Of a DNA stretch of 64,000 nt, positions 48,513-60,218 are shown in pieces. The stretch's first letter is position 1; every line of letters begins with the position of its first letter. A program made the translations under genes and the position numbers. The stretch covers positions 19,083,269 through 19,147,268 of the forward strand of contig CM040440.1 of the NCBI GenBank assembly GCA_022749755.1. Reading direction: 5' to 3'. Under the pieces are notes generated by a model, which was not told the origin of the DNA, did no database searches, and saw only the letters and a program-made list of their open reading frames with translations. Source of the DNA: Azadirachta indica. Its lineage: Eukaryota > Streptophyta > Magnoliopsida > Sapindales > Meliaceae.

Positions 48513-48586
48513 TGGAAATGCGGGGGATCGAACACAGTACCTCTCGCATGCAAAGCGAGCGCTCTATCGTTTAAGATTACATTTTA
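48513..48586 (-). pseudogene. Decayed tRNA-Ala (UGC)
   Basis: The minus strand carries the 3' two thirds of plant tRNA-Ala: GAGCGCTCGCTTTGCATGCG (D-stem 3' side and full anticodon arm, anticodon TGC), then GTTCGATCCCCCGCATTTCCA. The B box (GTTCGATCC) is intact. The 5' acceptor and D-stem side are mutated (about five of seven acceptor pairs left, D-stem mostly lost), and the T-stem has mismatches. So it is probably not functional. Confidence 0.7.
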
Positions 48587-48618
48587 AGAAATACTACACA
48601 TATATCATCAATCAGATT

Positions 48619-48775
48619 AGACCCGATACGGTTTCTAAGTGTCCAACTGGACTGAAAGTTTCACCTAACTTGCTTTTTAAGTGTCCAACTGAACAACGGG
48701 CCACACTAGACTGAAGGTTTCACCTACCTTGCTTTGTAAGTATCTAACTAAACAGCGGGCCAAACTAGACTCCAA
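48619..48775. repeat. Diverged tandem repeat, about 2.5 copies of ~60-65 bp
   Basis: The words TAAGTGTCCAACTG, GACTGAAAGTTTCACCTA, ACTTGCTTT and ACAACGGGCCACACTAG recur with changes (TAAGTATCTAACTAAACAGC in the last copy). Confidence 0.65.
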
Positions 48776-48957
48776 CCAAAATTGCGTACGGGTAAGCCAC
48801 AAAATTTAAAGTACCATTTAACAGTTAAATATTAGCATCTTCGCCTAATAATGACGAATTTGAGAATATCAACTTCCATGAATAATGATTAATCATTAAT
48901 TTTGTACATCATTGTCATTCACTCATTTGTAAAGAAGAATGGTAAAAGTCTGATAGC

Positions 48958-49015
48958 GTATCTCATAGTTAGCTGGGGAAAATTGTGTATCTCATAATTA
49001 GCTGGGGAAAATTGT
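48958..49015. repeat. Tandem duplication, two 29-bp units
   Basis: GTATCTCATAGTTAGCTGGG... followed at once by GTATCTCATAATTAGCTGGG...; one mismatch between copies. Confidence 0.9.
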
Positions 49016-49409
49016 GGCCGCCAGCTTTAAAAACCATTCCCAAGCTTCTTAAAACATTCAATAATTTGAAACCCCAGAGAGAACCAGACAAACCCTAGAA
49101 AGCTCTAAGTTTACTCCGGTTTCCAACTTACTACAAATTCCCATCTCGTCAAACCTCTTCCCTGTTCAAACCATCCCACAGGACCAAGACCACAAAGCTT
49201 GCAACTGCAATGGATACCACTCCATTAGTGCAATGAGTTAAAAAGAATCACAAAAGAAGAAGGCCAATCAATAAGTTATGAGCTCACTATATTCAGCCCG
49301 AAAACACAAAATCAGAGTTTAAGAGGGGATTAAAATGATCGAAAATAAACAAGAGAAAAAAAAATAACTTGTAATAGTCCTAAACATTTTCATGTATTTC
49401 AGTTCAAAA

Positions 49410-50331
49410 TTAAAATTCCTGTGAAGCAGATCCAATATCATCTCTCCCTTTACCCATCTTCTTGGGTAAGAGATTCTGGTGAATGTTTGGCAGAACTCCT
49501 CCATTTGCAATGGTAACTGCGCCCAAAAGCTTGCTTAGTTCTTCATCATTCCTCACAGCAAGTTGAATGTGCCTTGGAACAATACGATTCTTTTTGTTAT
49601 CCCTTGCAGCATTGCCGGCAAGCTCCAGCACCTGTATTTGGACACAACAACATGAATCAGATACCAAAATCATTACAAGTTTGTGAAAACAAGCAATATA
49701 CCAGATGACAAAATCCCAAAGTTCATTGCTTTTACATTTGTTTTCTCTCATTTTCGCTACAACTAAAAAGACTCTAATACTATAAGTACCATCACAATGT
49801 AAAATCAAAAAAAAAAAAGTCTAAGGATTTCAATGTCGGTTTCCCCATCCTCAATCATATGCAAGCAAATAACGATTCAAGATTTAATCAATTGCCGCTT
49901 GAATAATCAATCGATTCCATCAATTTCATGTGCACAAGAACACAAGCCAAATGTTCGAAAGCTAAAGAATAAGGACTCCCCAAACAATAAGAATCTAACA
50001 TTGAAAAACCCTACTTAACGTTTTCTGGATTCCCCAAACTAACATCAATAAACCACATTCAACATTTTCTGAGAAACAAAAGAATCCACCAAAATAAAAC
50101 AATGTATTCAAAACAAATCATAGACAAACTGACCTCAGCAGCAAGGTATTCAAGAACCGCCGATAGGTAGACGGGAGCACCAGCACCGACTCTATCGGCG
50201 TACTTTCCGGCTTTCAGGAAACGAGCAATACGACCGACCGGGAACTGTAGGCCAGCCTTCTGAGATCTGGAAATAGATTTTGTCGACTTGGGCTTCCCTC
50301 TGCCGCCCTTGGTTGATCCTGAGGAACTCAT
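49410..50331 (-). CDS. H2A.X: Histone H2A.X, copy 1
   Basis: Two exons, 50134-50331 and 49410-49631, give 139 residues. The histone fold is complete: [34 protein letters not shown], then [20 protein letters not shown]. The acidic-patch residues (DEEL, YLAAE) are present. The C-terminus is GSASQEF, the SQ(E)F motif that marks H2A.X; ATM/ATR phosphorylate its serine at DNA breaks. The intron at GAG|GTCAGT...ACAG|GTGCTGG sits in the position usual for plant H2A genes. The downstream neighbour is a paralogue in the same direction. Upstream on the plus strand at about 50476 is CGCGGAAA, six of eight bases of the histone octamer element. Confidence 0.97.
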
Positions 50332-50475
50332 CTTCGGGGTTGACAAAATGTTTCTTGTTCTTACGCTTACGCCTTCTGGCGAAGTGTGACGAGGGAGGAA
50401 AACCCCTTTTATATAGGGAGGCGTAGCGCAAAGTTTATTCTTATTGGTTGAGAAGGCAACCCTCATAATTGCCAC

Positions 50476-51672
50476 CGCGGAAATTTATTTGCTTTTTAAT
50501 TTTATAAAGAATTTTTCGCTTGAGTCTCAGAAGCGTAAAAACTGTGCTTTGGTAATATGAATTAGACCCCTTATATGTTAAAATATTGGTGCGAAGAACT
50601 TTAAATTTAACTTTTCCTCAATTAGACCCCCTCGGCTTTCTAGCAGTACTCTCTTTTCCAAGGGTTCGTACCCTCGGAATGATTTAAATATTTATTACTT
50701 TTTTTCTAATCTATTTGAAATAAAAAAGTATTAAAATATCTTATTCTTCAAGTAAATATCGTAAAGTTTACGTATTAATTTAAAATTATTCTCAATATTA
50801 ATTAAATTTAATATAATCACTTTTAAAATAATAATTAAACACATGAATAATTATTTATGTTTTTAACTTTTGTACTTAGTGTTTTATCTGTTCTTTTGGG
50901 CTTAGAAAATTGGATCTTTGGACCCTCCAGATGGAGTGGAAACTTCTGAACCAACCTCTGTGACCAGAAATTTAAGCCCGTAGTTGTTTTTGTGATTAAT
51001 TTTAAATACAAGCCTAAGTCTAACTAAACATATATATAGAATAAAATATCATAACCTTGAAATTAGAAGTGAGTAATAACCGTTGAAAATTAATAATTAC
51101 CAGGTAATAATTATGATAAAGCAGTACCATCTGGCTGATTGTATGCTACGTGCAGCGTTGATTTATTCAAAAAGATTTTTCAATCAAAGTGCCCTGATTA
51201 ACTCGCCAAGATTACAGACTTACAAACCCCTTCCAAGCAATGCAATCCTTGAATCAAAATCAACTAAAATTGAGGAGCAATGATTCAAATGTGAAAACAA
51301 GAAACAAGAAATCAACAAGCATCCGTAATCCATCTTTGCGAAGTATAATTCGATAGAGAGAACAGAACATGGTTAAGGAAAACCTGTATAACTCACGCAA
51401 GAAAATTTGAAGATACGTTAGCAAAAATTTCAGAATTTAATGTTCCACATTCCGAATAGTATCGGCAAGATAAACAGCATACAAATCTTAACCAATTACA
51501 TCGAATATGAGATGCATCAAGAAGTAAATCTGCAATCTTACTCCATTTTAATCCAAAATGGGATTTACACATTGAGAAATGAGAAGCCAACTTCGCCACA
51601 TACTTATCAACATAAGAAACTATCCATAAAATCCCTAAACGCTTGAGATACAAACACCAATCTATAGAATCC
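50476..51672. other. Spacer between the two H2A.X genes
   Basis: This holds the promoter of copy 1 and the 3' UTR of copy 2. It is AT-rich and has no other gene. The word AATTAGACCCC appears twice (about 50560 and 50619). Confidence 0.45.
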
Positions 51673-52208
51673 CTAAAACTCCTGAGACGCAGATCCAATC
51701 TCGCCCTTGTTAGTCGCAGCTTTTTTGGGCAATAGATTCTGATGAATGTTGGGCATAACACCACCATTTGCAATGGTCACAGAACCCAACAACCTGCTCA
51801 ACTCCTCGTCATTCCTCACAGCCAGTTGAATGTGCCTTGGAATGATTCTGTTCTTCTTGTTATCTCTCGCTGCATTTCCAGCCAACTCCAAAACCTAACG
51901 AATTCAAAACCCACCGAAACATATAATATCAGTCACTAAACTCACACTAACAGAATTTTCACCGAAACAAAATTAAATTTTAAAAAAAAAAAAGAACATG
52001 AACGAACCTCAGCAGCGAGATATTCAAGTACAGCAGAGAGATAGACCGGAGAACCCGATCCGACCCGCTGGGCGTATCGGCCTTTCTTGAGGAAGCGAGC
52101 AACTCGACCGACGGGGAACTGGAGACCGGCTTTTGAGGACCTCGACACCGATTTGGTGTTCTTACTCTTGCCGCGGCCGCCCTTGGTTGAAGGAGCTGCT
52201 GAACTCAT
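51673..52208 (-). CDS. H2A.X: Histone H2A.X, copy 2
   Basis: Two exons, 52008-52208 and 51673-51894, give 140 residues. It has the same fold as copy 1 with conservative changes ([34 protein letters not shown]), a different linker before the tail (KAATNKGE) and the same GSASQEF end. Both exons of the two copies have near-identical lengths and the intron is in the same place, so they arose by tandem duplication. The 5' flank holds a perfect histone octamer. Confidence 0.97.
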
Positions 52209-52435
52209 GGTGCTTGTTTAATTGAAATTTGAAGAGATGATAGCTTCGAAGTTAAGCGAGTGCGTCCTCAGAATTGAATCGTTTGGTGAAGAGGGTTGTG
52301 GTTGTTTTCGTTTATATGGGGAAGGGGAGATGCGTTTTGATTGGTCGTCTGAGTTTCTCAAGGATCGATGACGTGCTTGGCAGTATGAGATGGACATGAA
52401 AAGTGATTTTTTCATTTAATTGGTTTCTGTTTTTG

Positions 52436-52443
52436 CGCGGATC
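52436..52443. promoter_or_regulatory. Histone octamer (OCT) promoter element
   Basis: CGCGGATC, the plant histone octamer motif that drives S-phase expression, about 228 bp upstream of the start codon of H2A.X copy 2. The element is reported to work in both orientations. Confidence 0.75.
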
Positions 52444-52449
52444 GACAGC

Positions 52450-55200
52450 GTGGCAGCGCGGGAACTTTGTTTTTGAAACGCAGACACTTGGATTTTGGGC
52501 AGGACGTAAAAAAATGATTACTCAGCTTTCGTATGTCTTACGGTGTCGTTCTAAAACTTAAAATTCGAGCTAGTCGAATTCTAGTGTTTCATGTTGTACA
52601 GATTGTATCAGCCCATTTCATAAGATCACGGCCCAATACATATAGTGGAGGATGAAAATAAGCGGGGCTAAATAGAACTCTAAAACAATACAAGGTGTGA
52701 TGGGCTTAATCAAATGATAATATGCCACATTTCAGTGCAATTCACTTGATAGGAAGATGATAATTTTGAGGGGCCATTAATTACTTTATTGATTGAGGCT
52801 TGAAAAATTGTGCATGGATCCACCCCTTGTTTGGTATATCTATGGTGTTTTAATGCATAAACAAAATGAAATTAAATCCAATTAATATATTAGTTGAAGT
52901 TTAGCATCGTATATGTATTTATTTGTTATACAAAATCAAGAAAATAAAAAAATAAAAAACAACAGTAATAAAAATTAAAAATAACAATAATCACAAGCAA
53001 CACCAAATTTATGTAAAAAACGTTTAAAAATTTTAAAAAAAAACTATAGGAGAGAGAGCAACAATTTTCACTAAGAATAAAGATAAAGAATAGTGCAAAT
53101 TTTGCCTAAATACCGAAATATATATTTCAGATTAAGCACAAGTCAGGTTAGACCCATCCATTAAAAACAAAACTATACCATATATATACATACACAATAT
53201 CGTAAACAGGTGAGGCATTTCACCCTCTTACACCCCTACGAGCTTTACGAGGAGTTCGATTCTAATTATGTCAGCGTACCCCAATATACTGTACAAATAA
53301 TTAAACATAAGCCACAAATTTTATATTACTATTATTAAATTTAAAATGATCACGTATTTTGAATATTTCTTTTACCCAATTCCTTTTAACGAAAACTTCC
53401 TTTATTGACACATAATGTCATATATCTCTCTTTTTTCTTTTTTTAAAGAGAAAAACTTGCGAATTTATCTCTTATGATAGTATATCTCATCTCTCAATTT
53501 ATCTCTTATGATAGTATATCTCATCTCTCACTCTCTCTCTTAGTACTTTTATTTTATTTATTCTTTTCACTTGAGTGGAAACCAATATCTATGTACATTT
53601 AGATACCACTTGAGTTTTCTCCCTCAACATCTAAATTTATGGTGCTTATAGTTATTTCTTTATATGAATGGGTAATTTTGTATGATTGTCTTCTACAATT
53701 GAAATATTTGTTCTCTATGTTAAAGGATCTAATTCGATAAGCACTATCTACCAATAATATATTCACTTGATTGGCAAGAATAATTAGTGTCTTAAAGAAA
53801 AATATTTACATGCCTCAAAACATCATTTCTTAAATTTTCAATTATTTTTTATCCACTTAACAAAACACTCACTAGAGTGTCCATTATTAAATATATATTT
53901 TTTTATTTTCATACTATACAATATATGGCAATTAGAGGTGACAATTTGAATTAACGTGTAGTATTTGTATTGTATTAAACAAAAACATAATATATTTTAA
54001 GTTAATTAGAATTCGAAATAATTGTGTTAATAATTAAAACCCTAATTTAACTCATTTATTAACCAAATTATCTACTTAATAATCATGTTAATTATTTAAT
54101 ATGATTTTTTATATTTTTTAATATATATTGTAAAATATTTACAATATTACTTATGCAAATGTTAATAATTTTTTTAAAATATTATTAAATATTAAAAAAT
54201 ACAATTAAACACTTTTAAAACATAGAAAATATAAAATAAATATATTAAATTATAAACTAATTAGTATAAATGATTATTTAAATAATTTATCGTGTTATAA
54301 ACAAGTTTAAATGTTAAAACCTATAAATCTAACTCAAGTCATTTTAAGTTAACCCGCATTTGCTAACTTCACGTTGTATCAAGTTGACGTGATCAAATAT
54401 ATTTAAAGAGTTTTAATATGTCCACCATATTAATTAGCAAAATGGTACTGTATGAAGTGTTTTTTTAAACTTTTATGAATAAAGATAAACAGATTAAGGT
54501 TTTATTTATATCTTAATCTAAACTCTAAAAGAAATCGATTTGGTATGAAACCATTTAATTCGAGTCAGTTGGAGTTTGGTTTCAGTTTAAATATTACTCT
54601 TGAATTTATTTTATTTCAATTTTTATTAAATTAGATTTTTAAACTTATGGGTTTCTATTAAAACCAAATCCACTGGCATGGACGAGACTGTAAAATCTAT
54701 TGACTCAAATTAGCGGGATTTGGGTCCCATTTTTATTCATCAAACTAGTTAGATTCGAGCCACCCTTAATTCTAGATTGTTCCCCTGTACAATAAACACC
54801 TTTTTTTGAAAGAAAGAAATCAAATTTGTATTTTACTAGGCATCTATTAGATATCTACCGAAAATATAAATTATTTTATTCATATTTAAATATCTAACTT
54901 ATATCTTATTAGATATCTATTAAAAGTTTGAATTTTTTTATTTATATTTAAATACTATTTAACCTCAGTATATAAAAAAATTATTAAGAAATTTTTAACA
55001 ATAACCAAATTAAGAATTTAATTTTTTAAAATAATTACTATTTAAAATATGTATAAAAAATGAACCATTCAAATTAAAATATTTTCGTTAAAAACTTTTA
55101 ATAAGGATATTTTTATTTAAAAAAATTTTAAAAAAATTATTTTTATAAAAAATTTTAAACAGCGAGCATTGTAAAAAATTTAACCCAATATTAGGCATTT
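52450..55200. other. AT-rich intergenic region
   Basis: No gene. A perfect 34-bp tandem duplication is listed separately. Around 53935-54410 the edges (GGTGACAATTTGAATTAACG and reversed AACTTGATACAACGTGAAG) hint at an old fold-back element, too decayed to classify. Confidence 0.45.
53462..53529. repeat. Perfect tandem duplication, 2 x 34 bp
   Basis: The unit is AATTTATCTCTTATGATAG then TATATCTCATCTCTC; both copies are identical, followed by a short (CT)n run. Confidence 0.92.
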
Positions 55201-55224
55201 TAGTTAAATTTGTCAAAATTATTC

Positions 55225-55320
55225 CTGCTGTTGACCAGGAGGAATCGAATGCGTGCCTCCTCAGTGAAGAGGCGTATCTTCGAAGCACTCGGGGCCCTGC
55301 CCGAGTGGCTAAGAAAACCC
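55225..55320. other. GC-rich structured island with hairpins
   Basis: In otherwise AT-rich DNA this block contains GGAGG/CCTCC (55238-55260) and a perfect 8-bp stem CACTCGGG/CCCGAGTG with a 6-nt loop (55286-55307). On the plus strand TGCCCGAGTGG is one base from a tRNA A box. On the minus strand ATTCGATTCC is one base from a B box. No complete tRNA fold forms. Confidence 0.5.
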
Positions 55321-55526
55321 TTTTTAAGAAAGTAAAAAAATGGAGGTAAAAATTTGTTATTTGTATATGCTTGGGTTGGGTGAAATGAAATTTATATTTT
55401 CTTTTCAAATATAAATTTGATTGAAGGATTGGAGGATACATAGTTTCTCTTCAAATTGTACTACTGGCATAAATCAGAATAGCTAAAACTATTTACAGAT
55501 TTGCACAAATTTCAACAATGTCGAAT

Positions 55527-57125
55527 TCAAGCTTGTTCTTTCTCATGACACACAGGCTGAGCAAGCAAAGAAGGATGATTCTTGAAACAATCCAAATTCA
55601 AAGGAACCAAGCGTTTAAGACTCTTCACATTGGCTTTAGCCCCACGAGCAATTAACAGCAGCGCTATTTCCACACGCCCCGCCATAACGGCGCAATGCAA
55701 CGGCGTGTATCCGGTGTCGTCGACAACATCAACCTCAGCGCCGTGATTAAGCAGAATGTTCACGCTCTCAATTTTGCCCTTAAACGCAGCCCTGTGCAAC
55801 GCCGTCCAGCCGTTTTGATCTCTCCCGTTAACACTAGCGCCTTCCGCTAGGCAACTCTTCATTGCGTGAACATCCTCCACTCTTGCCGCGCGATGCAACG
55901 CGTCTCCCAACTGCAGTAAATCGTACAAATGCGTGTGACCATTCTCAACTGCGAGCGTAAAAGCAGTCTTTCCTTCTTTGTCAACGGTGTATTTGGCGTA
56001 ATTTGAACAATTTAACAGACATCTGACGGCGTCCAAATGACCGTTTTCGGCGGCTAAGTGAATCGGACTTGATCCCATTTTGTCAAACACATCAGTGTTA
56101 GCTCCTGCGACCGTCGCACAAAACTGAATTACTTGCGCGTGTCCTTTACTCGCCGCGATGTGAATTGGGGTTCTGCCGTTTAAATCAATCGAATTCACCT
56201 CGATGCTGTCTGCGAAAGCTGAAATCAAAGCGTCCAGTAAGTCCACCCTATTCATCGCCGCCGCATCGTGCAGTACGTGATCGGTTGAATTATCAATTCG
56301 ACTCCCAGAAGCAATCAAGATTTTAACAACATCGATATTGCCGGCCTTAACAGCTAAAGAAATCATGGACCGTCCATCAGAATCCTTATAATTCACATCC
56401 GCGCCACTATCGATCAAGCTCGCGACCAAGTTTTCATTTGCAGATGCGACAGCGTTCTTAAGTAACATACAGAGCTGAGACGCAGTGCACCCAGGAACCG
56501 CTTTGTTAAAAAAGGAACTGATTTCTGGTATTTGGGTATGTTGGGAGATGAGAAACTCAATCACATGGGGACCCACAAAGGAGATGGGAATCGTGGCGTC
56601 TCTGAATAGGTGGGGCCCTGGTTTTGCAAACAGACGACGGAGATCGTCCTGATGGGCTTTGCCGGTGGGAAGCATGGAGGATTTGACGGTGATGACGTCC
56701 GGAGGAGCGGATAAAGGGGGACGATCAGACGGCTGAGAGAGGATCAGAGTGTATGATGAAGACGACAGTGGTGGAATTATGGAGTAAAGTTGGTTAAAAG
56801 AGAAGACAGAGGCGTTTGTTGTGGTTAAAGAGACTGCAACAGCCATGGTGTGCATCAAATTGGTTAGACGAAACGTTGTCGAGCACTTTTGGCCTCTCTT
56901 GAAGGCTATTTCCACTTCTTTCACATCTGCTTTCACTAATCTATCCATTGTAGTAAACCCGTTTTCTCTGGAATTGGTGTTGCTTTGATAAAAGAATGAA
57001 ATTGAAGAAGATGATGATGGTGAGTTGCTTTTGCTTATTTTCTTATTGTTTAATTTGTTCATTGAATTAATTAAATGGGTTAGTTTATTGTTGAATTGTT
57101 GGTTTAGGTTTGGCCGAGAAAGCAT
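55527..57125 (-). CDS. VAPYRIN-like protein (MSP domain plus ankyrin repeats)
   Basis: A single open frame of 532 residues without introns. The conserved protein starts at residue 60 (MDRLVKADVKEVEIAFKRGQ, codon 56946-56948). The first 59 residues are Asn/Ser-rich and may be a non-family extension or untranslated if the inner start is used. Residues about 62-190 form an MSP (VAP-type) domain (TTFRLTNLMHTMAVAVSL, then GPHVIEFLIS). Residues about 215-525 are roughly nine ankyrin repeats with clear consensus turns (NGRTPIHIAASKGHAQVI, NGWTALHRAAFKGKIE, TGYTPLHCAVMAGRVE). VAPYRIN acts in membrane trafficking needed for arbuscular mycorrhiza and rhizobial infection. VAPYRIN-like paralogues also occur in non-symbiotic plants, so symbiosis should not be assumed. 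The gene is AT-poor compared with its surroundings. Confidence 0.88.
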   Translation of the reverse strand: MLSRPNLNQQFNNKLTHLINSMNKLNNKKISKSNSPSSSSSISFFYQSNTNSRENGFTTMDRLVKADVKEVEIAFKRGQKCSTTFRLTNLMHTMAVAVSLTTTNASVFSFNQLYSIIPPLSSSSYTLILSQPSDRPPLSAPPDVITVKSSMLPTGKAHQDDLRRLFAKPGPHLFRDATIPISFVGPHVIEFLISQHTQIPEISSFFNKAVPGCTASQLCMLLKNAVASANENLVASLIDSGADVNYKDSDGRSMISLAVKAGNIDVVKILIASGSRIDNSTDHVLHDAAAMNRVDLLDALISAFADSIEVNSIDLNGRTPIHIAASKGHAQVIQFCATVAGANTDVFDKMGSSPIHLAAENGHLDAVRCLLNCSNYAKYTVDKEGKTAFTLAVENGHTHLYDLLQLGDALHRAARVEDVHAMKSCLAEGASVNGRDQNGWTALHRAAFKGKIESVNILLNHGAEVDVVDDTGYTPLHCAVMAGRVEIALLLIARGAKANVKSLKRLVPLNLDCFKNHPSLLAQPVCHEKEQA

Positions 57126-59799
57126 GGTGGGGACTTTGACAATGAAAGGATGTAGAACAAGTCAGAGTCGGGTAATTTGAATATGGAGTTGTACCTTTCA
57201 AGAAGAAAGACAAAGAGGTACTTTATATTTGCGTATTTGATGGATGAAAGGCAAACTACTACTTCAATTTTCTTACTAATGGTTGTTCTGGATTTTCATG
57301 GTGGGACCATTTTGAACCGATTTTTTTATCTCAGACCATTGCTGAGGTTAGGCATCTCAGGTTGGACCATTAAGCTGAAACTAATATGACTATTCTTTAA
57401 TTAGATCTCAACAATGATCATAGATTATAAGTCTACGTTAATTCTTGGTGGTTTCATTATATATAACAAGTGCCATGTCTAAGAATGTGCTACCCACAAC
57501 AGATTGATAAGCGCAACAATTTGCTGTACTTTTATTGTTATAGGAAAGCACTGCTCAATTACAATTATTATAACTTGTTTCTTTTTGCAGCATTGCTTAA
57601 CTGATGAACTTTTGATTTCTTCTGCATTTATTGCCATTAGCAGACCATGTATCCAAATTACTAAATAGAATAACATAGACAATTTCAATGTTGAAGCATG
57701 ATGTGGTTGTTGATAGAATTACATTTTTAAGACACTGGCAAAGATGTCTTAGATGCGTTTGGTGAAAACCCAAGCAGCTCTCATGATGTGATTTGTTGAG
57801 CCTAATCGGTTATTTGCCAAACAGTGTTTTAATGTGTAGCATCATTAGGCATCACTTTAGCATTGAAAATTTATGAAATTTTAGATTGTGAGGTGTATAA
57901 TGGTCTTGGAATCTAGATACTTGGGTTATTCAATCTATTAGGCCAATGATTTCTCTGTCTTATGTGGTGTTCAATTGATTTAAGTTACTCATTCAAAGAT
58001 AATAAGGCACTTCATGTAGGGTCCTGGAACATACATAATTGCTAATTTCCATTAAATAATGGACAATGTCTGTGGTTGTAGCTTGAACTGATTATTATAA
58101 TTCAAAGATAATAAAATTTAGTAATGTTCATGTGGATTACGGCACAGAAATGTCCTTTTATGGCTACAAACACCCAAGAAATAACCCATGAAAATGACAA
58201 TATGATCTCTAATTAATTCTAGTGTTTGTATGCTTGAGTTTTATGGTGTAATGCTGTTAAATTTTCATGTTTGGTTATTAATGAGAAAACTCATCATATT
58301 AACAGGTTAGCAATTATTTGAATGTAGCGGATTAAACAAGCTAAAGAACAGTCTTTTTTTCTTAACTTTGTTCTAGTACTCACAATCATGCATGTTGATA
58401 TATGTTATTAGTAAAACATCCTCTTCCAAGTGTGAAGCATATCATCAAATATCAGTAAATAGAGAGTGAGAAAGTGAGGAGTGATGGGGATTAATATAAT
58501 TTTATCATCCTGTTCATAATTCAGTAGATATCTGCATCTACTTCTCAAACTAATGATTTCTGTTTAATTTTTCAGTTTTATTGAATTTTTGTTATGCAGA
58601 TGGAAAATATCACCATTGAAGCTGGTCTTGTTATGTTGTTGGGGCATGATATTAGTTGTTCATTTTCAAGCATAAAAGCATCACAAGCTTCAATAGGCCC
58701 AAGCCTTAGTTCCAATTTATGTATCCTTACTGAAATTGAGCATATATTCACGAAAAAGATGCAAAAACTAGAAAATGCAATTCATGCGTTCTGCTAGAAC
58801 AGCTGGATGGATTTCTGGATATTTGTAGTTTTAATTGGCATTAAAACGTTGTTGTACATAGAAAAGATTTTGACGCTCTACAATTTGTTTCTTTGATGAA
58901 ACATTGTGATAATAGTCCAGGGATAAAGTCACTTTAAAGATGGCGACAAAATGTTAAATTATCAATTGATTAAAAGGTGGTCCTGAAATTGCAAGTCACA
59001 GAGACGAAATATGAGATAAACTATGATCAGGTGAGTCACATAAAAAAAATTGTTATTTGAGACATGAAATCTTAAATAAACCTTTTATTTTATGTCAATA
59101 AACTATCGTGTTCAGAGAGGATGTCAGGTAGCAAGGCTATTATAATTACAATGAGAAGCATCAAAGAACTCTTGCCATTATGCGTAAGATGGCCTACAAA
59201 TGTGTAAATTCAACACTTGCATGTTCTACTCGTTATGGTTCTTTTGGTTCCATTATTTTGTACTTTCTTGATAGGAGTTCTGCAACTGTTCACTCGATCA
59301 ATTTAAATGAATTTCAACATTTTGTTTTTGTTTAAACTTATAATATTATTTCCAGATTCATGCCCAGTCTTAACAGCACAAACAGAGCATTCCTGTCTTC
59401 TATACATCTACAGATTGTTCTTATTCTTTATTCCTTTTGCAGAGGACGACAATTTGTGATATTTATCTACTATTTTAGTGTTTTTGGTTCATTGGTGGAA
59501 GTTGAATGTTCAGCAGGTTTAAATGGCTAATAGTCTGCACTGATAGCCTAAGAAGCTTCACCAACTTTGTTGGAATGACACTTGTGTTGTTCAACATCAA
59601 CCTATTGTCAGTTACACTGGCTAATCAGTTAATAATCATGTTACCTTTTGCAGGTCAATCATAGTTCATACAAACAAATAGACAACTAGGTTCACTGTCC
59701 CATTTAGCCCAGGACTAGCAGATAATCTGGTGTGCAGCTTATGAAAGCAACAAAGAAAATGAGAAAGATGGGACAGTTTATTTACGATATAAGAGATTA
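57126..59799. other. Intergenic region between VAPYRIN-like and the retrotransposon
   Basis: It contains the VAPYRIN-like promoter. I see no gene: the 67-residue frame at 58594-58797 has no recognisable motif. Confidence 0.45.
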
Positions 59800-59889
59800 T
59801 GATATAGGACAACTTGACTAGTATTTTTTTATTTTATTTAAATTATTTTTTTTTAATTTTTTATTTTTAATATTTAGTTTCTTTTTTTT

Positions 59890-60087
59890 TTGGTAGGAGT
59901 TCTTTTTTCTTATTTAAGTAGGTTTAAATTTTCTCTTTTTGTTAGGAGTTCTTTTTTCTTATTTAAGTAGGTTTAGGTTTTCTCTTTTTGGTAGAAATTC
60001 TTTTTCCTTATTTAAGTAGGTTTAGGTTTTTTCTTTTTGGTAGAAGTTTTTTTTCCTTATTTAAGTAGGTTTAGGTTTTCTCTATTA
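59890..60087. repeat. Four tandem 50-bp repeats in the 5' LTR
   Basis: The unit is GGTAGGAGTTCTTTTTTCTT then ATTTAAGTAGGTTTAGGTTT then TCTCTTTTT, with copies from about 59890, 59940, 59990 and 60040, placed directly upstream of the TATA box. Confidence 0.9.
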
Positions 60088-60196
60088 TAAATAAAGAGCT
60101 TACAATATTGTTTGGGCACCTATCTTTTAATAAAATTCCATTCAAAAACTTTTGAAACTTTAGTTTCGTTTATTTTTGCGTTTCCGCTTCGTCAAT

Positions 60197-60208
60197 TGGT
60201 ATCAGAGC
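60197..60208 (+). promoter_or_regulatory. Primer-binding site (initiator Met-tRNA)
   Basis: TGGTATCAGAGC, the standard plant iMet-type site, two bases after the LTR end. Confidence 0.92.
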
Positions 60209-60218
60209 AGGAATTGCA

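Noticed and set aside
49080..49230. Possible 5' end of a plus-strand gene (AAACCCTAG words and ATGGATACCACTCC)
   Set aside because: The frame closes after eight codons and no downstream exon could be identified.
58594..58797. 67-residue plus-strand open frame before the gypsy element
   Set aside because: No family resemblance, no splice partners found; could not be supported as a gene.
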